A model generated the notes under the pieces. That model was given only the letters and a program-made list of their open reading frames with translations, was not told the DNA's origin and ran no database searches. The translations under genes were made by a program, and so were the position numbers. Shown here piece after piece: positions 1-9,033 of a stretch of 64,000 nt of DNA (position 1 is the first letter of the stretch; every line of letters starts with the position of its first letter). Where the stretch lies: contig NZ_CP067169.1 of assembly GCF_028553885.1 (NCBI RefSeq), forward strand, positions 2,286,385 through 2,350,384, in the 5' to 3' direction. This DNA comes from Paracoccus aestuarii. Its GTDB lineage: Bacteria > Pseudomonadota > Alphaproteobacteria > Rhodobacterales > Rhodobacteraceae.

Positions 1-602
1 GCCAAGGCCTCGCGCAGGACCAAGGTGCGGGGACCGAAGCCGAAGCCCGCCGATCCGGCATCCGGCTCGGTCACCAGCCGCGCGGTCAGCACGAAATCCT
101 GGGTGCCCAGGCGGAAGACGTCGCCTTGGTCCAGCCCCAGCCGGTCGGCCAGCAGCGGCGCCATGACGCCGCCCGGCAGGCCGCCGGGCTGGGGGCCCAA
201 GGCCTCGGCCACGGGCATGGGCGGGTCCAGCTCGGCCGTGCCGACCATGGGCCAGGCCGCGTCCACGCCCTTGACCTGGGTCAGGGCGCGTTCCGGCCCC
301 TCCGGCCCCTCGGTCACGACCATGGACCGGAAGTCGACGATCTCGGACAGGGTGGCGGCGCGATCCTCCAGCCAGGCGCGCTCGGCCGGTTCGGCAAAGC
401 GGTAGGTCAGGCTGACCTGGGCATCGCCCCCCAAGAGCGCTGCGCCCTGCTGGGCCAGCCCCTGCTGGATCGAGGCGCGCACCGATCCCACCGCCGCGAT
501 CGCCGCGACCCCCAGGGCCAGGCAGACCAGCAGCACCCAGAACCCCCGCAGGCCGCCGCGCAGGTCGCGCCGCGCCAGACGGGCCGCCAGCGCGACGCTC
601 AT
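1..602 (-). CDS. ABC transporter permease, FtsX/YbbP-like (5' part only)
   Basis: The gene starts at 602 and runs off the left edge, so only about 200 N-terminal residues are visible. The start reads MSVALAARLARRDLRGG, followed by a hydrophobic segment (GFWVLLVCLALGVAAIAAV, about residues 20-38) and then a soluble domain. This is the usual start of large YbbP-type permeases: a cytoplasmic stub, a first membrane helix and a periplasmic MacB-like domain. Its ATG overlaps the TGA of the upstream ATPase gene by 4 bases, so the two are translationally coupled. With the neighbouring TesA-like esterase this is the familiar ybbA-ybbP/tesA arrangement. The transported substrate cannot be told from sequence; lipid or lipoprotein-related export is the family guess. 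Confidence 0.8.
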   Translation of the reverse strand, partial: MSVALAARLARRDLRGGLRGFWVLLVCLALGVAAIAAVGSVRASIQQGLAQQGAALLGGDAQVSLTYRFAEPAERAWLEDRAATLSEIVDFRSMVVTEGPEGPERALTQVKGVDAAWPMVGTAELDPPMPVAEALGPQPGGLPGGVMAPLLADRLGLDQGDVFRLGTQDFVLTARLVTEPDAGSAGFGFGPRTLVLREAL

Positions 603-1279
603 GCGGGGACCCCGTCCAGGCGGCCGTCATTCAGGCGGATCACGCGGTCGCAGCGCTCCGCCAAGGCCGGGTCATGGGTGACCAGCACCAGCGTGGCGCC
701 GTGATCGCGATGCAGATCGAAAAGCAGCTCCATGATGGCCTGGCCGTTGGTGCCGTCCAGATTGCCCGTGGGTTCGTCCGCCAGCAGGATGGGCGGGCGC
801 CCCGCCGCGGCGCGGGCCAAGGCCACGCGCTGCTGTTCGCCGCCCGACAGCTGGCCGGGGTAATGATCCAGCCGCGCCCCCAGGCCGACCCGGTCCAGTT
901 CCCGCGCCGCGCGGTCGAAGGCGTCGGCCGCGCCCTCCAGCTCCAGCGGGGTCGCGACATTTTCAACGGCCGTCATCGTCGGGATCAGGTGGAAGGATTG
1001 GAACACCACCCCCATATTGCCAAGGCGGAACCGTGCCAGCCCGTCCTCGTCCATCGCGGTCAGGTCCTGGCCCAACGCATGAACCTGACCCCCGCTGGCC
1101 CGTTCCAGCCCGCCCATCAGCATGAGGAGCGACGATTTGCCCGACCCCGAAGGACCGACCAGCCCCACCGTCTCGCCCCGCGCCACCTGCAGCGAGATGC
1201 CCCGCAGGATCTGGACCGGGCCGGCATTGCCCTGCAGGGTCAGCGTGGCGTCCTGCAGGCGGATCGCGGGTTCGGCCAT
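599..1279 (-). CDS. ABC transporter ATP-binding protein, YbbA/LolD-like
   Basis: The 226-residue ATPase has Walker A GPSGSGKSS, a Q-loop in VVFQSFHLIPTMTA, signature LSGGEQQRVALARA and Walker B ILLADEPTGNLD. The signature and the DEPTGNLD block are typical of the MacB/LolD/YbbA class that pairs with FtsX-like permeases. I place the start at 1279 (MAEPAIRLQD) because a purine-rich GAGAGGA lies about 10 bases upstream; a longer reading frame exists but would run into the divergent esterase start. It overlaps the permease gene by 4 bases. It shares a divergent promoter region of about 30 bases with the esterase gene at 1308. Confidence 0.9.
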   Translation of the reverse strand: MAEPAIRLQDATLTLQGNAGPVQILRGISLQVARGETVGLVGPSGSGKSSLLMLMGGLERASGGQVHALGQDLTAMDEDGLARFRLGNMGVVFQSFHLIPTMTAVENVATPLELEGAADAFDRAARELDRVGLGARLDHYPGQLSGGEQQRVALARAAAGRPPILLADEPTGNLDGTNGQAIMELLFDLHRDHGATLVLVTHDPALAERCDRVIRLNDGRLDGVPA

Positions 1280-1307
1280 GGGGTCGGTCCTCTCGGTGTC
1301 GCGCCGG

Positions 1308-2009
1308 ATGGGCGGATGGGTCGCGGCACGATATGGGCGCGCGGCCGGGAATGGCAACCGGATCGCGGCGGCGCTGGCCGTGCTGGCCCTGCCCGCGATG
1401 CTGGCCGGGGCCGCCCCTGCTGGCGCGCAGGGGATCGCGCTGACCGCCCTGGGCGACAGTCTGACGCAGGGCTACGGCCTGCCCGAGGCCGAGGGCTTCG
1501 TCCCCGTGCTGCAGGATTGGCTGCGCGAACGCGGCCATGACGTGACCGTGACCAATGCGGGCGTGTCGGGCGACACGACCGCGGGGGGGGCCGCGCGCAT
1601 CGACTGGACCTTGGCCGACGGGCCCGACGCGCTGATCGTGGCGCTTGGCGGCAATGACCTGCTGCGCGGGATCGACCCGGCCGCCAGCCGCGCCAATCTG
1701 GACGCGATCCTGGACAAGGCCGGGGCGGCGGGCGTGCCGGTCCTGCTGGCGGGCCTGCCCGCGCCGGGGAATTACGGCCCGGATTTCAAGCGCGACTTCG
1801 AGGCGATGTATGTCGATCTGGCCGACCAGCATGACGCGATCCTGGTCCCCGATTTCCTGGGTCCCATCGGCGAAAAGGCCACCCAAGGCCTGTCCCTGGC
1901 CGATCTGATGCAGGATGACCGCATCCACCCCAATGCCGAGGGCGTGCGCCAGATCGTCGATGCGATCGGCCCCCGGGTCGAGGAGCTGCTAGCCCGCGCC
2001 GAACCCTGA
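1308..2009 (+). CDS. tesA: arylesterase / thioesterase I, GDSL (SGNH) hydrolase
   Basis: The 233-residue product has an N-terminal hydrophobic segment ending near AGAAPAGAQG (about residues 20-42), which looks like a signal peptide, so it is probably periplasmic. The SGNH blocks are present: GDSLTQGYG (nucleophile Ser51), the Gly of block II, GGND of block III and DDRIHPN carrying the catalytic Asp and His of block V. The family hydrolyses acyl esters and thioesters, including lysophospholipids. The start at 1308 was chosen so that the signal peptide is at the N-terminus; an upstream in-frame ATG at 1122 would overlap the divergent ATPase gene almost entirely. Divergent from the ybbA-ybbP-like pair, as in many proteobacteria. 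Confidence 0.88.
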   Translation: MGGWVAARYGRAAGNGNRIAAALAVLALPAMLAGAAPAGAQGIALTALGDSLTQGYGLPEAEGFVPVLQDWLRERGHDVTVTNAGVSGDTTAGGAARIDWTLADGPDALIVALGGNDLLRGIDPAASRANLDAILDKAGAAGVPVLLAGLPAPGNYGPDFKRDFEAMYVDLADQHDAILVPDFLGPIGEKATQGLSLADLMQDDRIHPNAEGVRQIVDAIGPRVEELLARAEP

Positions 2010-2016
2010 AACCCCC

Positions 2017-3147
2017 TCAGCCCGCGGCGCGCATCAGCGCGCGCAGCGCCTCGGGCGGCAGGGGGGCGGGGTTCGCCTTCATCGAGGATGATGCCGCTGC
2101 GGCCTCGGCCGCCAAGGCCTGGGCGCGGGCATCGATGCCCAGATCCCCCAGCCCCGGAAGGCCGCAGGCCCGCGACCAGTCCGAAAGCAGCGCGGCGGCC
2201 TCCTCCAGCCCGGCAGCGGGCCGCCCGAAGGCCGCGCCGATCCAGCCGCCCACCTGGTCCAGCCGCGCGGGATCCGTCACCGCCCGCCGGTTGGCGATCA
2301 GTGCATGGGGCAGCAGCGCCCCGCAGATCGCCCCATGCGGCGCCCCGGTCAGTCCGCCCAAGGGACCGGCCAGCCCATGCACCACCCCCAGCCCCGCATT
2401 GGCCAGCGCCAGCCCGCCGCAAAGGCTGACCCAGGCCATCGCGTCGCGGGCCGCGGGGTCCTCGGCCTCCATCAGCCGGATCAGCGCCGCGAGGCCCTGC
2501 GGGATCGCATCGCGGCAGAGCGCATCGGTCAGCGGATTGGCCCGGGTCGAGACATAGGGCTCGATCACCTGGGTGATTGCGTCCAGCCCCGAGGCCAGCG
2601 TTACCGCCCGCGGGCAGCCATCGGTCAGGGCCGGGTCCACGATGGCCAGCCGGGGCAGCATCCGCGCGTCGCGCAGGCTGACCTTGCGCCGGGCCTCGGG
2701 GACGCCGATCACCGCGTTGCGCGTGACCTCGGCCCCGGTGCCGGCGGTGGTGGGGATGGCGACGAAGGGCAAGGGCGCGTGATCCAGCGCCAGGCCTTGG
2801 CCCACCACCTCCAGATGGTCGATCACGGGACGGGTCATGGTCAGGCAGGCGGCCAAGGCCTTGCCCGCATCGATCACCGCGCCGCCGCCCAAGGCCACGA
2901 CCACATCCGCCCCGCGCGCGGCGTCCAGCGCGGCCTCGATCATCGGCAGGTCGGGTTCGCGCGGCACCGCAAGGCGGGTCACCGCACAGCCCGTCAACGC
3001 ATCGGCCAGCCAATCCGCCCGGCGCCCGTCCGCGCCATGGACCAGCAGCACCGACCGCCCCAAGGCGCGGATCCGCGCGGCGGCCCCATGGGCCTGACCG
3101 CGACCGAAGAGGATCTCGGTCGCGGTGGCAAAGGCGAAACCGGTCAT
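2017..3147 (-). CDS. iron-containing alcohol dehydrogenase family protein
   Basis: This 376-residue protein has the two-domain layout of the Fe-ADH family. The N-terminal nucleotide-binding part carries VVALGGGAVIDAGKA (GGGS-like NAD(P)-binding turn) and IPTTAGTGAEVT. The C-terminal helical domain has LDAITQVIEPYVS, GVVHGLAGPLGG and GAPHG, which supply the metal-binding Asp and His residues. Length matches the family (about 380). Substrate is not predictable: maleylacetate reductase, lactaldehyde or butanol dehydrogenases share these motifs. It converges with tesA (7-base gap) and lies 12 bases downstream of ribH on the same strand, so it could be co-transcribed under the FMN riboswitch, which would be an odd pairing. 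Confidence 0.85.
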   Translation of the reverse strand: MTGFAFATATEILFGRGQAHGAAARIRALGRSVLLVHGADGRRADWLADALTGCAVTRLAVPREPDLPMIEAALDAARGADVVVALGGGAVIDAGKALAACLTMTRPVIDHLEVVGQGLALDHAPLPFVAIPTTAGTGAEVTRNAVIGVPEARRKVSLRDARMLPRLAIVDPALTDGCPRAVTLASGLDAITQVIEPYVSTRANPLTDALCRDAIPQGLAALIRLMEAEDPAARDAMAWVSLCGGLALANAGLGVVHGLAGPLGGLTGAPHGAICGALLPHALIANRRAVTDPARLDQVGGWIGAAFGRPAAGLEEAAALLSDWSRACGLPGLGDLGIDARAQALAAEAAAASSSMKANPAPLPPEALRALMRAAG

Positions 3148-3159
3148 CGCGGCGCCCCC

Positions 3160-3630
3160 TCAGGCGACCGCGCTGCGGTCCAGATCGGCGACGCGGGCGC
3201 CGACCTCCAGCATCCGGGCGACGGCGCCCGCGGCCTCGGCGCCCTTTTCCACGAAATGCGCGCGATAGAAGCCGGTCAGCAGCGCCGTCTCCTGATAGTT
3301 GTGCGGCGTCAGCGAGACGGAGAAGACCGGCACGCCCGTCTCCAGCCCGGCCTGCATTAGACCCGACACCACGGCCTGGGCCACGAAGTCATGGCGATAG
3401 ATGCCGCCATCGACGACCAGGGCGGCGGCCACGACGGCGTCATATCGGCCCGTCGCGGCCAAGGTCTTGGCCAGCAGCGGCATCTCGAAGGCGCCGGGCA
3501 CGTCCCAGGGCTCGACCTGGGCGCCGGGCATCAGGCCTGCTGCCTCGGCCAGGAAACCCTCATGGGCTTGGTCCACGACATCGGCATGCCAGCGGGCCTT
3601 GATGAAGGCGATACGGGGGGATTTCGTCAT
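3160..3630 (-). CDS. ribH: 6,7-dimethyl-8-ribityllumazine synthase (type II, RibH2-like)
   Basis: Lumazine synthase joins 5-amino-6-ribitylamino-uracil with dihydroxybutanone phosphate, the step before riboflavin. The 156-residue protein shows IAFIKARWHADVVD at the N-terminus, the PGAFEMPLLAK substrate loop and SLTPHNYQE, which resemble the decameric RibH2 type of Brucella and rhizobia more than the icosahedral type; calling it RibH2 is from motif memory. Its 5' leader carries a complete FMN riboswitch (separate entry), so expression should fall when FMN is plentiful. No other rib gene is nearby. This suggests a stand-alone, flavin-responsive copy, and a constitutive ribH may exist elsewhere in the genome. 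Confidence 0.93.
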   Translation of the reverse strand: MTKSPRIAFIKARWHADVVDQAHEGFLAEAAGLMPGAQVEPWDVPGAFEMPLLAKTLAATGRYDAVVAAALVVDGGIYRHDFVAQAVVSGLMQAGLETGVPVFSVSLTPHNYQETALLTGFYRAHFVEKGAEAAGAVARMLEVGARVADLDRSAVA

Positions 3631-3705
3631 CTGTCAGGAACCTTACGTGTGTTTCGTCAGGCCCCCAAGGCATACCACGGCATGCGCCGGGGTGGCGCAG
3701 GCAGC

Positions 3706-3831
3706 GGTTCTCTTTCATCCGGACTGTACCGTCGGCCCCGGAATTCCACCGGATCTGCTGACCCCTGCCTTGCGGAAGGGCGCTCGCGGGCTGTCACCGC
3801 CGGTGGGGAATTGCACCCCGCCCTGAGAACA
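3706..3831 (-). promoter_or_regulatory. FMN riboswitch (RFN element) upstream of ribH
   Basis: Read on the minus strand, the segment shows the conserved RFN blocks in order: TCAGGGCGGGGTGCAATTCC, CACCGGCGGT, AGCCCGCGAGC, GGTCAGCAGATCCGGTG, AATTCCGGGGCCGACGGT and AGTCCGGATGAAAGAGAAC. The spacing fits the six-helix FMN aptamer. It ends about 75 bases before the ribH start; the spacer contains a CCCC/GGGG-closed hairpin that could be the expression platform. The ribosome binding site before ribH is weak, compatible with translational control, but the mechanism cannot be settled by eye. Confidence 0.95.
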
Positions 3832-3890
3832 TCCCCGACATAGCGCCCCCGCCCGTCCGCGCCAAGACCGGACGCGGCGGAAAAACGGCG

Positions 3891-5021
3891 TCAGATCGGC
3901 TCGATGTCGCCCTCGGCCCGACGGGCGTGGAAATCGGCCACGAAATCGTCCAGCCGCCCCGCCGCGATGGCCTCGCGCAGCCCTGCCATCAGCTGCTGAT
4001 AGTAATGCAGGTTGTGCCAGGTCAGCAGCATGCCGCTGATCATCTCACGCGCGCGGAAGACATGGTGCAGATAGGCGCGGGAATAGCCGGTGCAGCAGGG
4101 GCAGGTGCAATCCTCGTCCAGCGGGCGCGGGTCGTCCTGGTGGCGGGCGTTCTTGATGTTGACCTGGCCGCGCGGGGTCCAGGCCTGACCCGTCCGCCCC
4201 GAGCGGGACGGCAGCACGCAATCCATCATGTCGATGCCCCGCTGGACCGCGCCCACGATGTCGTCGGGCTTGCCCACGCCCATCAGGTATCGCGGCTTGT
4301 CCACCGGCAGGAAACCGGGGGCGTAGTCCAGCACGCCGAACATCGCCTCCTGCCCCTCGCCCACCGCGAGGCCGCCGACGGCGTATCCGTCAAAGCCGAT
4401 GGCCTGCAGGGCCTGGGCGCTTTCCTCGCGCAGATCGCGGGTGACGCCGCCCTGCATGATCCCGAACAGCGCGTGCCCCGGCCGGTCGCCGAAGGCGTCA
4501 CGCGACCGCTCGGCCCACCGCATCGACATGCGCATCGAGGCCGCGACCTCGGCCTCGGTCGCGGGCAGCGCGGGGCATTCGTCAAAGCACATCACGATGT
4601 CGCTGCCCAAAAGGCGCTGGATCTCCATGCTGCGTTCGGGGGTCAGGTGATGCTTGGACCCGTCCACATGGCTGGAGAAGGTCACCCCCTCCTCGGTCAG
4701 CTTGCGCAGGCCGGCCAGCGACATGACCTGAAACCCGCCGCTGTCGGTCAGGATGGGCTTGGACCAGTTCATGAAACGGTGCAGCCCGCCCAACCGCGCG
4801 ATGCGTTCGGCGGTGGGGCGCAGCATCAGGTGATAGGTGTTGCCCAGCAGGATGTCGGCCCCGGTGGCGGCCACGCTTTCGGGCAGCATCGCCTTGACGG
4901 TGGCCGCCGTGCCCACCGGCATGAAGGCCGGGGTGCGGATCGCCCCCCGCGGCGTGTCGATCACGCCCGTGCGCGCCGCCCCGTCGGTGGCCTGAAGGGT
5001 GAAGTTGAAACGCGTGGTCAT
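3891..5021 (-). CDS. tgt: queuine tRNA-ribosyltransferase
   Basis: Tgt exchanges guanine 34 of GUN-anticodon tRNAs for the queuosine precursor. The 376-residue protein has the full family layout: [11 protein letters not shown] near the N-terminus, [11 protein letters not shown] with the active-site Asp, [18 protein letters not shown], and the C-terminal zinc site [16 protein letters not shown]. Length matches the bacterial enzyme. It is divergent from the Fe-S assembly gene at 5148, with about 125 bases between, and sits about 60 bases below the riboswitch of ribH on the same strand. Confidence 0.97.
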   Translation of the reverse strand: MTTRFNFTLQATDGAARTGVIDTPRGAIRTPAFMPVGTAATVKAMLPESVAATGADILLGNTYHLMLRPTAERIARLGGLHRFMNWSKPILTDSGGFQVMSLAGLRKLTEEGVTFSSHVDGSKHHLTPERSMEIQRLLGSDIVMCFDECPALPATEAEVAASMRMSMRWAERSRDAFGDRPGHALFGIMQGGVTRDLREESAQALQAIGFDGYAVGGLAVGEGQEAMFGVLDYAPGFLPVDKPRYLMGVGKPDDIVGAVQRGIDMMDCVLPSRSGRTGQAWTPRGQVNIKNARHQDDPRPLDEDCTCPCCTGYSRAYLHHVFRAREMISGMLLTWHNLHYYQQLMAGLREAIAAGRLDDFVADFHARRAEGDIEPI

Positions 5022-5147
5022 GCTGCCGCCCTGCCCCTTTTGAACCGCGCGCTTGTAGCGCCATGCGCCGGGGCGTGCAATGCGGCCCCCACTGGACCGC
5101 GGGCATGCGGTGCCCTATATAATCGGTCGGAATTGAAGGATGCCGCG

Positions 5148-5504
5148 ATGACAGAACCCCTGATGGAAGGCGCGCCGCTGATCGCGCCCTCGAGCACCGA
5201 TCACCCGCTCTACGAGCCGATCGTCGAGGCCTGCAAGACCGTCTACGACCCCGAGATCCCGGTCAACATCCACGATCTGGGCCTGATCTACACGGTCGAG
5301 ATCAACGATGCCTCCGAGGTGCGGGTCATCATGACCCTGACCGCGCCCGGCTGTCCCGTCGCCGGAGAGATGCCGGGCTGGGTCGCCGATGCGGTCGAGG
5401 CCGTGCCCGGCGTCAAGCAGGTCGATGTCGAGATGACCTTTCAGCCGCAATGGGGCATGGACATGATGTCCGACGAGGCGCGGCTGGAACTGGGCTTCAT
5501 GTAG
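5148..5504 (+). CDS. SUF-system Fe-S assembly protein, MIP18/DUF59 family (SufT-like)
   Basis: The 118-residue protein carries the DUF59 signature: TVYDPEIPVNIHDLGLIY followed by TLTAPGCPVAGEMPG with the conserved Cys, and a C-terminal MDMMSDEARLELG tail. Such proteins help mature Fe-S clusters, usually next to suf genes; PaaD uses the same fold. The start at 5148 follows GAAGGA. The next gene, 64 bases on, is an A-type Fe-S carrier, which supports the SUF role over a phenylacetate one. In Rhodobacterales this pair often closes a suf operon; here only these two genes are present and tgt is divergent. Confidence 0.9.
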   Translation: MTEPLMEGAPLIAPSSTDHPLYEPIVEACKTVYDPEIPVNIHDLGLIYTVEINDASEVRVIMTLTAPGCPVAGEMPGWVADAVEAVPGVKQVDVEMTFQPQWGMDMMSDEARLELGFM

Positions 5505-5568
5505 GCCCATCTTGAACAGGGCGCCCCCGCGCGCCTATCTTGAGGGAGAACCCGAAAGGAACTCCGCC

Positions 5569-5940
5569 ATGTTCGCCATTCCCGGCACGCCGCCCGTGTC
5601 CATCACCCCCTCCGCCGCCGCCCAGATCGCCCGGCTGATGGCGGGCAAGAACGCCTATGGCCTGCGGATCGGCCTGAAGAAGGGCGGCTGCGCGGGCATG
5701 GAATACACGATGGAGCTGGCCGAGGCCCCCGCCCCCAACGAGGAGGTCGTGGAACTGGACGGCGCCCGCGTGATGATCGCCCCCATGGCGCAGATGTTCC
5801 TGTTCGGGACCGAGATCGACTATGAGACCGGTCTGCTGGAACAGGGTTTCCGCTTTCGCAATCCCAATGTCACCGATGCCTGCGGCTGCGGGGAATCGGT
5901 GAACTTCGCGCCCTTGGAGGGCAGCCGCGCCCAGCTCTAG
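5569..5940 (+). CDS. A-type iron-sulfur carrier (SufA/ErpA/IscA family)
   Basis: The 123-residue protein has the three cysteines of A-type carriers: GGCAGMEY in the middle and the C-terminal CGCG in DACGCGESV. It is expected to receive a cluster from SufBC and pass it to apo-proteins in the cytoplasm. The start at 5569 follows AAAGGA with good spacing. Some A-type members, SufA in particular, are this size; I do not choose between sufA and erpA. It follows the DUF59 gene on the same strand and precedes tpiA by about 66 bases. Confidence 0.92.
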   Translation: MFAIPGTPPVSITPSAAAQIARLMAGKNAYGLRIGLKKGGCAGMEYTMELAEAPAPNEEVVELDGARVMIAPMAQMFLFGTEIDYETGLLEQGFRFRNPNVTDACGCGESVNFAPLEGSRAQL

Positions 5941-6006
5941 CGCTATCGGTGTTGCGCCCCCTGCCCGGTCTGGCTAAGCCGGTCGGGCAATCAGGGGGAG
6001 GCACTC

Positions 6007-6753
6007 ATGGCACCGCGCAAACTGGCCGCTGGCAACTGGAAGATGAACGGCGATCTGGCCGCGATGGATCAGATCGACGCGATGCTGAACAGCGCCGAGG
6101 ATGCGTCCTGCGACGTGCTGATCTGTCCCCCCGCCCTGCTGATCCATCCTATGGTCGCGCGTATCGGCGCGGGCGACCTGCTGGTCGGCGGCCAGGACTG
6201 CCATGCCGAGGCCAAGGGCGCCCATACCGGCGACATCAGCGCCGAGCAGCTGCGCGATGCGGGCGCCAGCCATATCATCCTGGGCCATTCCGAACGCCGC
6301 GCCGACCATGCCGAGACCGATGCCCAGATCCGCGCCAAGGCCGCCGCCGCCCATCGCGCGGGCCTGGTCGCGATCATCTGCCTGGGCGAGACCGAGGCCC
6401 AACGCGACGGTGGCCAGACCTTGGACGTGATCGCCGCCCAGCTGGACGGATCGCTGCCCGAAGGGGCGACCGCGGCCAACACCGTCATCGCCTATGAGCC
6501 TGTCTGGGCCATCGGCACCGGCCGCACCCCCTCGACCGACCAGATCGCCGAGGTCCACGCCCTGCTGCGCGCGCGCCTCTCCGACCGGCTGGCCACGGGC
6601 GCTGACGTGACGCTGCTCTATGGCGGCAGCGTCAAGGCCTCGAACGCGGCCGAGATCTTCGCCCTGCCCCATGTAGACGGCGCGCTGGTCGGCGGGGCCA
6701 GCCTGAAGGCCGCCGATTTCCTGCCCATCATCGAGGCCCTGGATCGCGCCTGA
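6007..6753 (+). CDS. tpiA: triosephosphate isomerase
   Basis: TpiA interconverts dihydroxyacetone phosphate and glyceraldehyde 3-phosphate. The 248-residue protein contains all active-site elements: NWKMNG with Lys12, GHSERR with His94, and [11 protein letters not shown] with Glu164, then the phosphate-gripper [10 protein letters not shown] and GALVGGASL at the C-terminus. The start follows GGGGGAGG. It has its own 66-base leader and is followed at once by tRNA-Arg. Confidence 0.97.
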   Translation: MAPRKLAAGNWKMNGDLAAMDQIDAMLNSAEDASCDVLICPPALLIHPMVARIGAGDLLVGGQDCHAEAKGAHTGDISAEQLRDAGASHIILGHSERRADHAETDAQIRAKAAAAHRAGLVAIICLGETEAQRDGGQTLDVIAAQLDGSLPEGATAANTVIAYEPVWAIGTGRTPSTDQIAEVHALLRARLSDRLATGADVTLLYGGSVKASNAAEIFALPHVDGALVGGASLKAADFLPIIEALDRA

Positions 6754-6804
6754 GGCCAATTTCGCCATTGCGCCCCCGCAGCGCTGTCTGTAATCAGACG
6801 GCAG

Positions 6805-6881
<77 letters not shown>

Positions 6882-8275
6882 ATATAAACTGCGCTTGCGC
6901 GATACCGGGCTGGCCCCATATCGCCACTGGCCTAGAAACCCGCACAGAAACTACTGATTCTGTTTGCTCCGCTGATTTTGCCGGGAGCGCGGCGACTGTC
7001 CAATCTCCACACCGTGAGACACGCACCTCAACTGGTACATTCGGTTCATCTTGGGGCCAGCTTATCTAATTGTTCAGTCCCGGCATCTGTTGGATCGGAT
7101 TTGGGATGAATCTGTCTGGCTCAGATGTCCAGATCTTGCGGATGTATTCGTAGGGTGTGAGCCCTCCAAGGGTCTTGAGCCGGCGGGCGAAATTGTAAGC
7201 TGCAATGAAGTCGGCGAGGTGCGCGCGCAGCTGGTCGTGACTGGCGTAGTGATAGCGCTTGAGTGTCGCGTCCTTGATCGTGCGGTTCATTCGCTCGACC
7301 TGGCCATTTGTCCACGGGTGGTTGGGCTTGGTCAGGTGGTGTTCGATACCGCTAGACCATTGTCCTCGGACCAATGGCGGACAAGGTCTCGCCCTCGCAG
7401 ATCATGTCGAAGCGCATGGGCCGGGAATAAGGCGTGTTCCGGTTGCGAGGCTGCTCTGCGAACTGGATACCGTTGTCGGTCAGGATCGTATTGGACCTGC
7501 ACCGGCTCTGTTCCGGTCAGGCGCTCATGTTAAGCGGCCCTTTGTTCGAAGGCCACGGGTGATTTCCAGCCGAGGGCTGAGTGTTTCCGGCGCGGATTGT
7601 AGAAGCCGTTGATGTATTCGAAGAGGGCGATCTCGACCTCGCGACGGGTTTGCCAGTTGCGGCGCCAGACGAGTTCGGCCTTGAGCGACTTGAAGAAGCT
7701 CTCGACGGCAGAATTGTCATAGCAGTTGCCCTTCCCGCTCATCGACACCTTGAACCCGTGCTTGCGCAGCAGCTTCTGATAGTCGTGAGCGCAGTATTGC
7801 GACCCGCGATCCGTGTGATGAATGCAACCTGGCGGTGGCCTCCGGATCGCGATCGCCATGTTCAGGGCCCGCAAGGCCAGATCCTGCTTCATGCGGTTGC
7901 TGATGGCCCATCCCACGACCCGCCTTGAGAAGAGATCGATGATCACGGCCAGATAAACCCGCCCCTCGCGCGTCCAGAGTCGCCATTGTTGCGCCATCGG
8001 TCCGAGCGACAATGGCGACGGTGATGTCACCAGCCCCCTTCTGGTTCGGCCCGCTCGCCGTGAAATCCTGCTGCAGGAGATTGGGCGCGATGTTGAAGGC
8101 GTGATCGCTGTCGGTGGTGCGCCTGAACTTTCGGCTGCGAATGACCTGGATGCCGTTCTGGCGCATCAGACGGCCCACACGGCGCTGGCCGACGCGGATG
8201 CCCAGCTCGTTCAGCTCCTCGGTCATCCGTGGTCGGCCCTAGCTGCCCAGGCTTAGGCTCCAGACTCATTAAGTT

Positions 8276-8665
8276 TCACAGCCAGAACAAGACGGTTGCG
8301 GCGAGCATGATCGCTGAGAAGAACGTTTCCGGGCAGCGGTCATAACGGGTTGCGACGCGCCTCCAGTCCTTCAGACGTCCGAACATGATTTCGATGCGGT
8401 TACGCCTTTTGTAACGCCGCTTGTCGTATTTGACGGCCTTCTTGCGGGACCTCCGTCCGGGGATGCAAACCTTTATCCCCTTGTCTTTCAAAGCGTCTCT
8501 GAACCAATCAGCGTCGTAGCCCCTGTCGGCCAGAAGCCACTCAGCCTTCGGCAGGCTGCCCAGCAGCGCCGCCGCGCCGGTGTAATCGCTAACCTGGCCG
8601 GCCGACATGAAGAACCCGATCGGCCGCCCCTTCGCATCGGCGACAGCGTGCAACTTGGTGTTCAT
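8276..8665 (-). CDS. IS5-family transposase, orfB (copy 1)
   Basis: This is the C-terminal half (129 residues: NTKLHAVADAKGRPIGFF, LLADRGYDADWFRD with the second catalytic Asp, RRNRIEIMFGRLKDWRRVATRYDR with the catalytic Glu). It overlaps orfA by 4 bases in another frame and is probably expressed as an orfA-orfB fusion. At protein level it differs from the copy 3 product only at one Ala/Val position in KKAVKYDKR. Confidence 0.9.
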   Translation of the reverse strand: MNTKLHAVADAKGRPIGFFMSAGQVSDYTGAAALLGSLPKAEWLLADRGYDADWFRDALKDKGIKVCIPGRRSRKKAVKYDKRRYKRRNRIEIMFGRLKDWRRVATRYDRCPETFFSAIMLAATVLFWL

Positions 8666-9033
8666 ACCGCCTTTGGTGCGCCCGATCTGGCGCCCGCGCC
8701 CCCCTTTTTCACCCCAAGGCTCGAGGCCGTGCGGTGTGCCTTGAGATAGGTCGCGTCATTCATGATCGTCTTGTGCTCGGCGCTCTCGGCGGCAAGGCCG
8801 ACCATGATCCGGGCAAAAACCCCGTTATCGCTCCAGCGCTTCCAGCGGTTGTAGAGGGTTTTGGCCGGGCCGTATTCCTTCGGCGCGTCACACCACCGCA
8901 ACCCATTACGATTGATGAAAATTATGCCGCTGAGGACGCGACGATCATCGACCCGGGGCTTGCCATGGCTCTTGGGAAAGAACGGTTTCAGACGCTCCAT
9001 TTGGGCGTCGCTCAGCCAGTAAAGATTACTCAT
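8662..9033 (-). CDS. IS5-family transposase, orfA (copy 1)
   Basis: This is the N-terminal half of an IS427-type transposase (123 residues: MSNLYWLSDAQMERLKPFFP with the DDE_Tnp_4-like N-terminal block, then NRWKRWSDNGVFARI). The first catalytic Asp is expected in KTIMNDATYLKAH. The frame ends shortly after a run of A5G6 (read on the coding strand, 8699-8709). This run is the likely site of a programmed frameshift that joins orfA to orfB and makes the full transposase. Confidence 0.9.
   Translation of the reverse strand: MSNLYWLSDAQMERLKPFFPKSHGKPRVDDRRVLSGIIFINRNGLRWCDAPKEYGPAKTLYNRWKRWSDNGVFARIMVGLAAESAEHKTIMNDATYLKAHRTASSLGVKKGGAGARSGAPKAV

Noticed and set aside
6882-7070. Possible integrase attachment site next to tRNA-Arg
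   Set aside because: No repeat of the tRNA 3' end and no tyrosine integrase in the window.
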